A program made the translations under genes and the position numbers. This document shows positions 13,723 through 25,703 of a stretch of 64,000 nt of DNA, one piece after another. Within the stretch, counting starts at the first letter, position 1. Each line of letters opens with the position of its first letter. The stretch lies in the NCBI GenBank assembly GCA_963082975.1, contig OY720350.1, positions 21,050,910 to 21,114,909 of the forward strand, given 5' to 3'. Source of the DNA: Labia minor (taxonomy: Eukaryota; Arthropoda; Insecta; Dermaptera; Spongiphoridae). A model generated the notes under the pieces. The model saw only the letters and a list, made by a program, of their open reading frames with translations, was not told the DNA's origin and searched no databases.

Positions 13723-14040
13723 CAGGGCCGTTCCTAGGGTATATGCATTATTATTATATTATTTTGCAGCCCCTTCCCTAACCCAACCCCTTCCCCCAAA
13801 GTTGTTAAAAATTTACTAATAAAAAAAGATAAAGTAAATTTAAGTTAATTTAGTTTTTTTTAGAACCATATTATAAAAAGTCGAAAGTATTTAAGATCCT
13901 GATCGCAAAAACATTTTAGAACCATATTGAAAAAATGGTAAAAAAATAAAAAAACATAAAATGAATAAGTACTTTTAAGGTGGCTCGTGCCTCCCCCCTA
14001 TGCTTGACGCCCTCTGCACCACCGGGTCGGAACGGCCCTG
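13723..14040. mobile_element. hAT-type MITE (318 bp)
   Basis: Begins CAGGGCCGTTCC and ends GGAACGGCCCTG, giving a 12-bp perfect terminal inverted repeat of hAT style (CAGGG...CCCTG). It is flanked by the 8-bp target duplication CATATATA at 13715-13722 and 14041-14048. The interior has no coding potential. The duplication lies in (TA)-rich DNA, so taken alone it is weaker evidence than the terminal repeats. Confidence 0.85.
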
Positions 14041-14048
14041 CATATATA

Positions 14049-15462
14049 TATATATATATATATATATGATATGTTAGATAATTATGTATAGTATATATAT
14101 TTTAATCAGATATTACTAAAAAAAATTCAAATTTTAATTTCTAAATAAATAATTATTGCATGTATATACTTAATGTATTTTTAATTAATTATTTGCTCAA
14201 AAGATTTATATATTTTATCGGTTCCCTTATATATTATATATAAATATATATACATTTTCTACTAATTATTATATTTAAAAAGATTAGACCAAAATTGCAA
14301 AAATAATTAATTTGTGATAATTTAATTATTAATTAAAATAGTTTGTGTATTTATATATACATTAATATTTATAATTTTTCTATTTATCAATCTAATGTTA
14401 ACATTTCTCAAAAAATATTATATTTAATTACTAAAAATTTAAAAATTGTTCTCAATACAATAGAAAATTAAAACATACCCTTTTTACAACCCTTTTTTAT
14501 ATTAATAACTTTCTTTTTTATATTTGTTAATTGTATTAAATGAAACAAAGAATACTGTTCCGAATATGATATGAATAATTATACATTTATTTTTTAATTT
14601 GTCATTTTCGAGGTTTAGGTCAATGATTTTGCGTTTCACTCATCCTAATTTAGATCAACGTCATAGATGTTTAATCAAATGACATTAATACAACATAATA
14701 AAACATTTTTTTATTTATTTATTTATTTATATATTTATTTTTATAAACTTTTATATTTTTTTATTAATTTATTGGTGTGAATGAAAACCTTTTAAATTTT
14801 ATTCTAAACTAAATTAGACTAATTAACAAATTAAACATCAATTTATTTAACTTTTTTTTCTCATTCTCTCTCAATTGATTTTTTTATATTTTCAATAAAT
14901 GCTTTTATGTGTTGATTTTTGCAATTCAAATAAAATAATCTTTCAATATAATAGAATTGTATAAATATTTTTAAAAATATTAAAGATTGTAAATAATAAA
15001 TTTGAATCTGGAAATTTGAATTTGAGTTTACAATGAAATTACAAAATTTTAAATTCACTGAAAATGAAATTAAACATAAAAAAATTGAATCCTTCCTATA
15101 TAATATTTATAATTATGATTTTATTTGATTAAATTAAACAATTAATAAAATAAATACATTTAATCTTTTAATATAATAATTTTTATTATATATATTTAAT
15201 TAACCGTATATTTATTTACGTTATACCTCTCCGTTGATATATATACGAATATTTATATTTTATTTTTTTAGTAACTACTTTTAATATTTATTAATCAAAG
15301 ATTTATAATAAATAAATTTATCTGAAAAAAAAACTGGAATTTCATGGAATTAGTTAAACTTTTTTCCAATTTTTTACTATCGAAGTTTTCGATAAAAACA
15401 ATAAACAAAATTACCTGGACTTAACAAGATATATTTTATACATTTATCTTTCTATCGATATG
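14049..15462. other. AT-rich intergenic DNA, nothing recognised
   Basis: A 65-codon minus-strand open frame at 14861-15058 is low-complexity and has no recognisable domain. Confidence 0.5.
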
Positions 15463-15535
15463 GCTCTACGGAACTCGTAAGTTCTTGGCTGCAGCAATTA
15501 CATTCCTCCAAGTAATACCATGCTGAGCTCCACCC
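15463..15535 (-). pseudogene. Short LINE C-terminus fragment
   Basis: 'atggctctacggaactcgtaagttcttggctgcagcaa' corresponds to the end of the 10540-10800 and 30005-30610 LINE fragments (the WR.VV.AAAKNF coding region, reversed). It is too short and broken to be functional. Confidence 0.5.
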
Positions 15536-16126
15536 ATCCAGCTGCTATTTTCTCTCATAAAATTCTTACAAATATTTATGTATATATATATATATGTTAA
15601 TAATAAAAAAATATCTTAAAAGTTTGAAATCGTCACTAATAAATAATATTAATAATAATAAAACTAATTTACTATTATCAATGAAGAAGAAGTTGTTTAT
15701 TTTTTTCAATTTTGTGGAATTACTATGAAACATTTTACAATTAGTACTGCATAATATAATCTAGTTAAAATGTAAAATACATCGTTCCAATATATATTAG
15801 ATAATAAATTATAGATGTAAGTTAATGATTGTGTTTTTCCAATCTTCTAAACTCATACGTGCTTTTTATATGGTCTATAATTTGGAAAACTACTTTTCGA
15901 AAGAATTGATGATGAGAATCCATTTTGATGAGAATGAATGATAGAGGAGTAGAAGGGCAAAAAAAAGGAGAAGATTAAAAGAAAAAAAAACGAACGAGAT
16001 AAAGGCCAAAAATTTAGTTTATAGATGAATAAAAAAAAAAAACAAAACAAAATAGCTTTTGTGCCTGTAGCAAACCAACTCGTCGTCGTTGTCTGCATTC
16101 AAGTCACCAGAAAAACTGGCATACTA

Positions 16127-16162
<36 letters not shown>

Positions 16163-16555
16163 TTATCTTATTAAAATGTTTTAAATTTAATTATTAATTT
16201 ATTATGTTATTAATATTTAGATGATGATATATTTTATATGAAATAATAATAATAATGATATACTGTGATTAAAACAGTAAAAATGTATTAATTAAAACTG
16301 TTAGAGAATGGATATAAATATTTATATTAGTTCAAATAAAAATATATATTTATATATATATAAGAAATTTTTTTTAAGATTTTTTTATTATATAATTATA
16401 AATTACTTACCCTTAATTTGTGATGTTAATCCAACAAGTGGTTTAAATAGCTATACACTTTTGACACATACAAAAAAAAAATGAAAATTAATTCACTAAA
16501 ATCACATAAAATTAATAACGATTCACAAACACAGAAGAAATTTATATAATTATTA
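15536..16555. other. AT-rich intergenic DNA
   Basis: An 81-codon minus-strand frame at 15853-16098 is mostly hydrophobic residues encoded by poly-purine runs and is probably not a gene. A (TA)n tract lies at about 16130-16160. Confidence 0.45.
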
Positions 16556-16559
16556 TTAT

Positions 16560-16880
16560 TTTTCTTGAAATGTAATCAATTCACTGTACGAGAGAGTCGG
16601 TAAAAACTGAACAGCCACGAATGAAATTTCGAAAATCCAGCAGTCCGTCTGTTCGAATGGGAGGCCAGCCAAGCAATGTAATGCAATGTGGGTTCGGTCG
16701 GTGTGGAATCCCCCTCCCTCACGCAACTCCCCTGTGCGTGTCCCCCTCCCCCCATTCCTCCTCTCTCCTCCCACCCAACACGGTTCTATGTATCCACTGG
16801 TCTGGTCGGTTTGGACCTTAAAAGTGTGCTGGAGGGATGAGGAAGCCCCAATGATTCCCTCTAATGACACCATTCCATTT
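16560..16880. other. GC-richer, pyrimidine-rich island of unknown function
   Basis: Stands out sharply from its flanks: tcggtcggtgtggaatccccc, a long C/T stretch at about 16735-16780 (ccccctccccccattcctcc), and tctggtcggtttggacc. Three overlapping short open frames exist (66, 74 and 105 codons) but none resembles a known protein. It could be a promoter or 5' exon of a gene extending outside what I can recognise, or an unclassified element. Confidence 0.35.
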
Positions 16881-17590
16881 AGGTACTACGACCAAATTAG
16901 AAATAATTAAAAATATTTTTTCATTCTTCTTTCTCGTTACCTTCTAGCTAAGTTGCTGCTTGATTGAAGTATAAACTTAAACCTAAATTACTTGTCGAAC
17001 AAAATAATGCCTATTCAGAAGATTAATTAAAAGGATAGCTAGGCGAATAAACTAATAAATTAGACAAGTGTGACAGGGATAGGGAAATAGACATACTTCT
17101 TTCTATATTATTACTTGGAAGTATAAATAGTACTTCAATCGAAAAAATCGGTTCCAATTGATTTATATATTAAACAATTTCTCATCGTTTTTTTATAAAT
17201 TAAATTTTATTATTATTTTTTTTTTTTTTTGTTAAATTTATGTAGATTAACTTTGATAAACGATATACAAAAATGTCTGAACCTAAAACGATGAACTCTT
17301 CAATAAAATAGCCAAAATGGTAATCAATCATTCACAAGGACGTCCAGTTTAGTAAACATCGATTATGGAAGGAAAATATAAAAACAATTTATTTATCTAT
17401 ATGATAACAATTTTTTTTTTTTTTACATTTCAAATAAATACTGAAAATGCAATTACTGTTAAAAATTTTACGATTTTTGTATTTCTTTCGATTTCTGATT
17501 TCAAGAGTCCATTTTCAGCACTCTTTCTAGGATGTTTATCTATTTATATTGAAGTGAACGTATTTATTTGTGAAAAGTATTTATTTATTC
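16881..17590. other. AT-rich intergenic DNA, nothing recognised
   Basis: An 85-codon plus-strand frame at 17365-17622 is low-complexity and has no domain. Confidence 0.45.
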
Positions 17591-17599
17591 ATCAATATT

Positions 17600-18420
17600 C
17601 ATTTCTGTCCCCTTCAAAGTAATTCCCCTCAGATAAAATGTACTTAGGCCAGCGCTTCTTCCAATCGTCGAAGCACTTCTGAAATGCGCTTTTCGGTATG
17701 GCCATCAGCTCGTTCTTCGATTCCGACTTCAATTGTGGCAAAACGCTTTCCTTTAATTGGTCTCTTCAGTTTTAGAAATAGAAAAAAGTCGCAGGGAGCC
17801 AAATCTGGTGAATACGGTGATTGAGGCATGATTACGGTAATGTTTTTGGTCAAAAAATCACGAATAAGCAATGATGTGTAAGCTGGCGCATTATCGTGAT
17901 GTAGAATCCATGATTTGATTTATCACAATTCCGATTGTTTAAGCCGTATTGCTTCAGGCAAACGTTGCATAACTTCTTTGTAGTATTCCTTATTAACACT
18001 ACGACCTGTTGGCAAGAACTCATGATGCACCATGCCATTGTAATAAAAACAAAACAATAAGCAAAACCTTCACATTTGATCGAACTTCTTTGTAAAGCGC
18101 TTGTAACACTTATAAACATTTTTTTGAGACAAAATAGACTCCCCGAATGCCACTGTCAACATTTTAAGTGCATTGGAGCACTTTATACCATTTTTAACGC
18201 AAAATTTAATAAAGATTCTTTGATTGATTTTTTTTTAAGTAAAAAATCGAAGAACACACAAAAACGTGACTAACTTTTTCAACTGTCAAAAAAAAAACTA
18301 CTAATCCAAAATAGCTGATAATGTCAACATATGAGAAACATAACAAAAAGAAAATTCGATAATCTAATTTACCCAGCTCGCGAAAATTCAAAATTCACTT
18401 TTGAATAGACCTCGTACATA
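17600..18420 (-). pseudogene. Mariner transposase relic
   Basis: Read on the minus strand, the region contains, in separate frames, the remnant '..NGMVHHEFLPTGRSVNKEYY' with the following residues to about 17930, then WILHHDNAPAYTSLLIRDFL, then MPQSPYSPDLAPCDFFLF. These correspond to the central and C-terminal catalytic region of mariner (D,D34D) transposases: the second aspartate in HHDNAPA and the third in PDLAPCD. At least one frameshift and stop codons separate the blocks. The right edge carries 'cttttgaatagacctcgta', which resembles a mariner terminal repeat. I could not find a matching left terminus. Confidence 0.8.
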
Positions 18421-18456
18421 TTTACTTAAAACCCATTTGAGTTATTATACCATCAT

Positions 18457-18606
18457 TGAGGAAGAAATCATCTGAAGATGATTTTTCAAGCAAACTGTTG
18501 TCCTAATAAATCATATACTTACAATTAAAACCAACTTTATTCGTGTTCTTAGTTAAATAAGTGCAAGTAGATATCGAAAAATGATTAAAAATTGGTGTCT
18601 TTCAAA
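18457..18606 (+). repeat. Dispersed repeat S, copy 2
   Basis: Diverged second copy of 8535-8690, ending aaaattggtgtctttcaaag. It lies immediately beyond the mariner relic. Confidence 0.6.
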
Positions 18607-19539
18607 GTTAAAAAAAAGTAAGAAAACTAACGAATTGTAAACTTAAATATAGAGGGAAGTCTCAGTATTTTGATGGAACTTAATTCAAAATTATCTCAAC
18701 TCTATTTAAATAAATAAATTCCAAATAAGCATTAAAAAATAAAAGTTGGAATTTACTTAGCAAAGGAATCTAATTTTGTTTTCTTTTTACTTTTTTCATT
18801 TTATCTTATTATACATTTTCTTTTCTTTTAAATCAAACAAAAAGTGATTTTAAGTGCATAATAAAAAAAAAAATTATATGGTTTAATATGTTGAAAGGTG
18901 TCATCTTTACAATCTCATATTCTATATAATATTACCTTGAAGATTATTTTATAATGTCATTCATAAATGCCATTTTTATATAAAATTTATCATGGAGGAT
19001 GATGTATAACTTCAATAAATATCTAGTAAAAGGTAAAACTTATGCAATGAAAAGATAATTATTTTTTATTTTCTACAGAGAATCGTGTTGTGTAAATACC
19101 GGGTGTAGAAATTATCAAATACATGAATTACGAGTATTAAATTAGAAAAGAATTAAAAAAAATATCAAATGTTTTTTTTAGTTTATCAAAGAAACATAAA
19201 AATAAAATATTAATAATAAATTTTCTTGTCATTTCTTTACAATGACCTCATTGAATCGGGAGAGGGACTAAGAGGTTGAACACCTCCCCAAAGAACTTTT
19301 ACATTTATATCTATAAATATATCATTGAAGAAATAAGAGAAAAAATAAAATATTTTATTTCTTTTCTTTTATAGTAATTAATATTAAACCACTAATATAT
19401 TAAATGAATGCTTCACTTGTCAATTCGATAAACTCCATAAAACAAAATATTGAAAAAATGGAGAAAACAGTATTTATTGGTTTTTTTTTTTTTGAATGAT
19501 GTAGACTGTATTAATATCGAGGTATCTTTAATTTATTAT
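18607..19539. other. AT-rich intergenic DNA, nothing recognised
   Basis: No exon-like or repeat-like signal was noticed. Confidence 0.45.
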
Positions 19540-19660
19540 AGGGTGACCATATAGTTTGGTAACAAAAACGGGACATTGTAATGTCAAAAATGGGACGGTT
19601 TTATAAAATGAAAATTTGTATGCCATTATATGCATAGTATTCCTTAATGGTATAATGGCA
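19540..19660 (+). repeat. Left terminal segment, AGGGTGACCATAT type
   Basis: AGGGTGACCATAT at 19540-19552 is the exact inverse of ATATGGTCACCCT at 25275-25287. Both ends are followed inward by 'gggac' motifs (aaaacgggacattg; aaaatgggacaaaat), as in terminal segments of some DNA transposons. If the two are ends of one element, the interior of about 5.7 kb is now filled with other repeats and holds no transposase. Confidence 0.4.
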
Positions 19661-19672
19661 TACAAAAATAAG

Positions 19673-19896
19673 CTGGAGTGTCTCCACTCGACTATCTCGC
19701 AATTTGAATTGGATTAAATAAGATATATTATATTTAATTTAAATTTAATTAATTATAAATTATAAATTAAAATTAATAAATAATATTTCTCAAAAGTTGA
19801 TAGAAAACTACGAATTTCGAATAATTCCCGTATACCAAATTTCATTATTCTAGCTCAAACCGTTTTTGCGTAATCTTGTCTATACACACACACACA
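19673..19896 (+). repeat. HINE-like element, internally deleted copy 2
   Basis: Same structure as 8706-8942: 5' CTGGAGTGTCTCCACTCGAC, the motif ACCAAATTTCATTATTCTAG at about 19833, and a short (CA)n end. It sits inside the putative AGGGTGACC element. Confidence 0.75.
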
Positions 19897-20451
19897 ATAT
19901 TTGTATCCTTATAATTATATAATGTGTTGTACAATGTAACTTATAAGATAAGAAAAACTATAAATATATAAATAATATTATCACCCCTCATCCCTCCCCT
20001 CTTCCTTCACTTGCAATCACCAGGTTTTACTAGCCTTTCCTGGTGAGTTGACAATCACAACCCTGATTATATGTATATTAAACTTAAAATATGCTTAAGT
20101 AAAAAAAAGAAAACAAATGTAAATAAAATTTAATATAATTAAGTAAAATTGTAATAGCGTATCAATAAATGATCGCAAAAGAAACAATTTAATCTTGTAA
20201 ACATTGTAACTTTCATCTTTTGTATGTTCTGATAATCTCTCTCTCTCTCTCAACTATTGTAAAAATTTTGGCTAATAAACATACTCTTTAAATTGAAAAA
20301 ATTGAAAATATCTCTTAATGTGATGCGAATCATATTTTAGTGAATTGTCTGATTATAAAAAAATAATAAAATTTAATAAATCGGCGATCATATATATAAT
20401 ATTTAAACAAATGTTTATAATTAAAAAAAAATAACATAAAAAGAGATTTGG

Positions 20452-20705
20452 GGTCTGATATAATTATTAGACCGGTTGCCAGGCGACAACATTTGTTATA
20501 TAGACCAAATATTTCAATTGAAAGTTGTGTTGTGATATTACCCTCTTCTTCGGTCACCCATATTGGTGAGCAAAGGTCAGCCGGGTGTGAATTATCAGCG
20601 AACACATCAATTAGCATAACTCGAACCAGAATATCATCCCCCAAATCGTGCCACCTATGCGCTGGTTTACAGGAACACGCAAACGTTCCCGGCGAAAACC
20701 AACCC
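20452..20705 (-). CDS. Orphan exon-like open frame, function unknown
   Basis: One minus-strand frame is open across about 85 codons with protein-like composition, beginning GWFSPGTFACSCKPAHRW and continuing through DDILVRVMLIDVFADN, CSPIWVTEEEGN and ATGLIIISDPKS. Beyond about 20450 the frame degenerates into AT-rich low complexity. A splice-acceptor-like 'tattaatag' directly precedes it (minus strand). No good donor GT follows. The DNA is clearly GC-richer than its flanks. I do not recognise the protein. The opposite strand is also open for 91 codons, so the coding strand is not certain. It may be a genuine exon, a retro-fragment or a decayed gene. Confidence 0.3.
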
Positions 20706-20971
20706 CTATTAATAGATATTTAAAGTTCAAATCTCGTTTGGATCAAATTTTTTATTTATTTATTTATTTATTTATATATGTAAAATATAATTTTAGGTCT
20801 TATTTGAATAATTATAAAATTTAATTTGTATAGATTCATTTTTATAATAAATAAAATGTATATTCATTCTGACAAGATGACGTCACCTCAGACGTCAGCC
20901 AATGGAATGAATCTTGTTTGCTACCAAAATGGTGATGTTGATTTCAATAAAATATGTTATAATAAATTCAT

Positions 20972-21162
20972 TTTTACCACGTTTTTCTTAGCTTGCTTTC
21001 TTGTTTATCTGTTCGCGTCAAATCTTGCAATCGAAATTTCGACCACTTCCAGTCATCCAATCGCTCTGAAACTTTTCAGAGTTATGTATTCTGGATGACA
21101 ATACAATAAAATAACACATTCGTAGCTTGCAAGTGTTTAATTAGAGCATAATTAATGAATAT
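20972..21162 (+). repeat. Direct repeat D, copy 1
   Basis: About 190 bp (ttttaccacgtttttcttagc ... gagcataattaatgaatat) repeated at 22278-22486 in the same orientation with a few indels. Both copies carry a small hairpin, CTCTGAAACTTTTCAGAG. Confidence 0.8.
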
Positions 21163-22130
21163 TTGTATTTTGTTAACTTAAAAAGGAGAAACAATAATAA
21201 TACAACAAAAGGCCCTTTCCAAAACTTACCTTTCTCAATACATAATACAAAAGAAGAAAACAACAAAAGGGACTTTGTCAAAACATTAAAAATAAATAAT
21301 ACAGATGTCCATAGTCCGCTTGTTTAAAAAAATATTCAAGAGTTGATTCTAGTATGTATTAAATATATTCAATATATTAAATATTAAATATATTATTTTT
21401 GATCTAAACGAATAGAGAATGGATTTTACATAAAATTTGTAATCATTTCACAAATTAATAATATAATAAATGACACATTGTGAATTGACGATAAAAATAA
21501 ATATATTTCATTAGATCTTATTTTATTATACTAGCAAAAATTGTATAAATATATTTTTAATTTTCTTTCGAAATTAATTAAAAAATTTTAAAATATTTTA
21601 AATATAAAAAATATTGATACAATATCTAATACAAAAACGAGACGGGATGCAAATATAATACATTAATTAATAATAATAATCAAAATATTAAAATCCGTTT
21701 AAATAAGAAGTTTGAAAAAATGTTCAGGTCGCTCCCCTCCAACTAAATGACAGTCCTGATCGTATGTTCCATGCTGCGAATTAAATTTGGATTAAGCATC
21801 ATAAATTCTAAAATAATAATTAAATAAATTTCAAATAACGATTAGATATTTATTAAATGAATTACTAATAAATAATATTCAATCTAATGAAATAAAGAAT
21901 CTCTATATATTATATACACGGTAAATGTATTAGAAAAAATAAAAAGCCATTTTTTTTTTATGAAGAATTTTGATTTTTTTAAATTATAATTTCTGACTTT
22001 TGATTGATTACATTTAAAATCATTTTAAAGTTATAATTTCGTCTTTACAAAGAGAGATAAAAAATTAATAAAATCAAAATATTGAAAAAATATAATAGGG
22101 AGGTAGAAAAAAGGTTCAAACTCCCCTCTT
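21163..22130. other. AT-rich intergenic DNA between direct repeats
   Basis: No gene or further shared repeat was recognised. Confidence 0.45.
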
Positions 22131-22134
22131 CTTA

Positions 22135-22277
22135 TTTTTACTTAACGGGTCTTCTGATTGGTTGCCTGTTTCGACACACCTTTTTTCGACTTAAACGCCA
22201 CCCTCAATTTCTTTCAGCTATCATTTGCTCTCTGCATCTCACCAAGTCATCATTAGCACTCTTGCTAACTGAGTGTA
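22135..22277 (+). promoter_or_regulatory. Diverged relative of the F-box upstream segment
   Basis: 'tcttctgattggttgcctgttt cgacacac ctttttt cgactt' aligns with 'tcttctgattggttacctgttttcacacacattttttcgattt' upstream of the F-box genes (46729-46765 and 63491-63534). Further on, 'caccaagtcatc' resembles 'caccaagtgcaac' of the F-box leader. It includes an inverted CCAAT box (ATTGG). No F-box coding sequence follows. It is either a relic of a lost family member or a shared repeat module. Confidence 0.35.
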
Positions 22278-22486
22278 TTTTACCACGTTTTTCTTAGCTT
22301 GCTTTCTTGTTTGTTTGTTTGTTTATTTATCTGTTCGGGTCAAATCTTGCAATCGAAATTTCGACCACTTCCAGTCATCCAATCGCTCTGAAACTTTTCA
22401 GAGTAATGTATTCTGGATGACAATACAATAATACAATAATAATTCGTAGCTTGCAAGTGTTTAATTAGAGCATAATTAATGAATAT
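22278..22486 (+). repeat. Direct repeat D, copy 2
   Basis: Second copy of 20972-21162, with an expanded 'tttgtttgtttgttt' stretch. Confidence 0.8.
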
Positions 22487-22841
22487 AATTTTGTATGGGA
22501 AAATCAAAACAAAAAGTGTAAATATTTAAATTTGAAAAAAACCGTTAAAAACCCGTTAAAAGAATAATATAATATGTATAATATTTAAAATGTAAATAAA
22601 TTTGAAAGAAGGTATATTAATGTTTTGTACTGTAATTTAGAAAACAAAATTTAAATTTATGATGAGTTTTAGGCAATAAAGAATTAAAATATGACAAATT
22701 TAAAAATTTCTCTTTATAATTCAATTTAAATTTATTACTTTCAGGATAATAGTATTTCATGACTATTAAAGTCAATCAAAAAACTTAAAAGTAGTATAGG
22801 TCAAGTGAAATCGATTGCAATATATGAAGACTAAAAAGTAG

Positions 22842-23702
22842 AAAATAATACTTTATATAAAAAAAAAACTTTTTTAAAAAACCACGTTTTTAACGCACTA
22901 AAAAGAAGAAAATAATTTTTCTGAAACCCCATAGGTACTGACATTACAAACAAGAGATATGATTTGAAGAAAATTTTCTATAACGTAAAACGTGGGGCGC
23001 AAATAATAATAAATTTTTTAAATGCAATATAATTTCTTTGATTAATTTATTTCAATATCCATGGATTTATATTTTAAGTTTTATATTTTTTACCAGACTT
23101 TTTGTAAAAGGGAATATTATTAGTAATCCAACAGAATACTTTTATTAATGTAAATTTTTTTTGGAAAATTAATTCCTTAATATTAAATAAACATCTTCAA
23201 TTTACACTTTAGAAATTTTATTAACATAAATATTAAATATTTGCTAGAAGTTTTGCAGTAGCAAAATTTAGTTTTAGATTTCTTCAAGTTAAATTTCTTA
23301 TATTATTTACCAGAATATTGTTAGGATGTCATTTTTTATCAGAATTTTTTAAAAGTGAATATTATTAGTAATCTAAAGGTAATCTTTTCATAAATTAAAT
23401 TTACCTCTTTTAAAAATTTCGATAAGTTATAAGCTTTACTTTTTGAAGCTAATTAAAATATGAATTCATTTATCCTATTAATTTGTACCTAATAACATTT
23501 ATTTATAAATTTTTATACGATACAGAATATTTTAGCCATAGTTGCGCCCCACGTTTTACGTTATAGAAAATTTTCTTCAAATCATATCTCTTGTTTGTAA
23601 TGTCAGTACCTATGGGGTTTCAGAAAAATTATTTTCTTCTTTTTAGTGCGTTAAAAACGTGGTTTTTTAAAAAAGTTTTTTTTTTATATAAAGTATTATT
23701 TT
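22842..23702. mobile_element. Foldback element with 161-bp terminal inverted repeats
   Basis: 22842-23002 and 23542-23702 are exact reverse complements over about 161 bp as far as I can check by eye. The outer ends read AAAATAATACTTTATAT / ATATAAAGTATTATTTT, and the inner ends are CGTGGGGCGCAA / TTGCGCCCCACG. The 539-bp interior contains a diverged internal repeat (gggaatattattagtaatcc and gtgaatattattagtaatct) and no open frame. I could not establish a target duplication. A MITE or foldback transposon is the simplest reading. Confidence 0.75.
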
Positions 23703-23837
23703 AGAAAGTTATTTTTATAATAATTTTTTCAATTATTATTACTTAATTTTTAATTATATAAATCATTTCATCAGTCTTAACTTTAATTTAACTATATAAA
23801 TTAAAAATTAATCAAATATATAGATATTAAAAAAAAT

Positions 23838-24409
23838 CTGGAATGTCTTCACTCGACTATCTCACAAATTTGAATTGGATTAATTAACGTGTATCATATT
23901 TAAATTAAATTTAATTAATTATAAATTAAAATCAATAAATAATATTTATTAAACCAGCGCGTGTTTGGTACATTGTTGATGGCACCACGACACGTGCTGG
24001 CGCGAGATTTACAGTGTTAAAAAATTAACTCTTGTACTTTCAATCAAGCTGAAATTCAATATATAGCAGTTTTATACAATTTTTAATCATGTGAAAAACT
24101 ATCAAACTTATATATCTTTATTTTTACGGTCACTTTAGAGAAAAAAAAATCAAAACGTGGTAGGTAATGACCCACTTCCTGATGAGCTACATTTCTCAAA
24201 AGTTGATAGAAATCTACGAATTTTGAATAATACCCGTATATCAAATTTCATTATTCTAGCTCAAACCATTTTTGCGTAATCTTGTCTACATACACACACA
24301 CACAGAGACAGACATTTTTTTCAACCTTACAAGTGAAAATGACTCAGGGACTTTCAAAATGTATAAAAACATCAAAATCTCGAAATCGAAAATTTTCTGG
24401 CTAGATAGT
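23838..24409 (+). mobile_element. HINE-like element, full-length copy
   Basis: Starts CTGGAATGTCTTCACTCGAC, contains the central 'accagcgcgtgtttgg' block, the 'ACCAAATTTCAT' core variant at about 24240, a (CA)n microsatellite at about 24293, and ends near GATAGTA at 24403-24409. It is non-coding and more diverged than the copies at 26327 and 27839. Confidence 0.7.
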
Positions 24410-24629
24410 AATATTTAAAAACTATCATAAATTTTATTTTCAGGATATGTAGGGCCCTTTATCACAAGTTTTAAAAACAAAATTGAAATGTGTTCATTGA
24501 AGAGGAAAAGGGGCGTTTCGACTTTCCCTTAATAATAAAATAAGAAAGACCTTTTTTTTGGTTTTTAATTAATAGTAAATCAAATATTGCTTTACTTAGA
24601 AGTAGTAATTTATATTACTGATTCAGTCT

Positions 24630-24940
24630 TTAAATTGTAATCATGTTAAAACTATCAAACATTTATCTTTATTTTTACGGTCCCTTTATAGGAAAAAAAT
24701 GAAACGTGATAAGTAATGACCCTCTTCCGGATGAGTAACATTTCTTAAAATTTGAAAGAAAACTACGAATTTGGAATAATGCCCGTATACCAAATTTCAT
24801 GATTCTAGCTCAAACCGTTTTTGCGTAATCTTGTCTACATACACACACACACACACACAGACATTTTTCTCAACCTTACAAGTGAAAATGACTCAGGGAC
24901 CTTCAATACGTATAAAAACATCAAAATCTCGATATTGCTT
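24630..24940 (+). repeat. HINE-like element, 3' partial copy
   Basis: Begins inside the element (aatcatgttaaaactatcaaac), includes the core motif and a (CA)n tract at about 24840-24860, and stops before the 3' hairpin. Confidence 0.7.
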
Positions 24941-25169
24941 AATTTTTCAAATATTATATATTCATAAAAAAGTAAGATGATAAAAAAAAATTTATTTTAT
25001 ATACCTACTAATTCTACAAAGGATTAAGTGACAGAACTGATTCAATAATTTAGTTATGTAGAGAGGAGTATTTCTTTATGAGCATACCACAAATATTAAG
25101 GTAATCAAATTACGATCTCTTTTAACACTTTATCATAAACTTTACACACTCCAGAACACAATTTTAGTT

Positions 25170-25287
25170 TTACTATAATTTATTAAAAATGGGACAAAAT
25201 AAATATTTTTATTAAAACGATGGTACAGTTGAAAAATATAAAAAAAGGTCAATGTCACGCTCAAAACGCCACGTATATGGTCACCCT
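25170..25287 (-). repeat. Right terminal segment, AGGGTGACCATAT type
   Basis: Inverted partner of 19540-19552, ending ATATGGTCACCCT. Confidence 0.4.
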
Positions 25288-25703
25288 AATCTAATGTCAT
25301 ATTGAAAGTTTAAGAGATTACTACAATTTTTACATGATTAATAAATTTAATCGAATTGGTAAATGAAAAAAATGATTAAGTCAAATTTAGTCTTGAATTT
25401 ATGTTTTTATAAAGTATAGGAAAATTTTATTAGAAACATTTTTTATTACAATTACAGTTTAAACCTCCTAAAGTGAAAGGCAAAAATCTGGAAATAAATT
25501 AATAAATATTTTTATTAATTGAGTATTTTGTTGATTATTTTTTTTTTTTTTTGAATAGAAACAATTTAGAATCACTTAAAAACATTAAATTTTTTTAAAA
25601 ATATTCAAAAAGTGGAGTTAATCGATTTAATAAAATGATGCATTCATAATATTAAAAATTAAATTAATATTAAGTATTTATTTCTTTTATAAATCTTCTA
25701 GGA

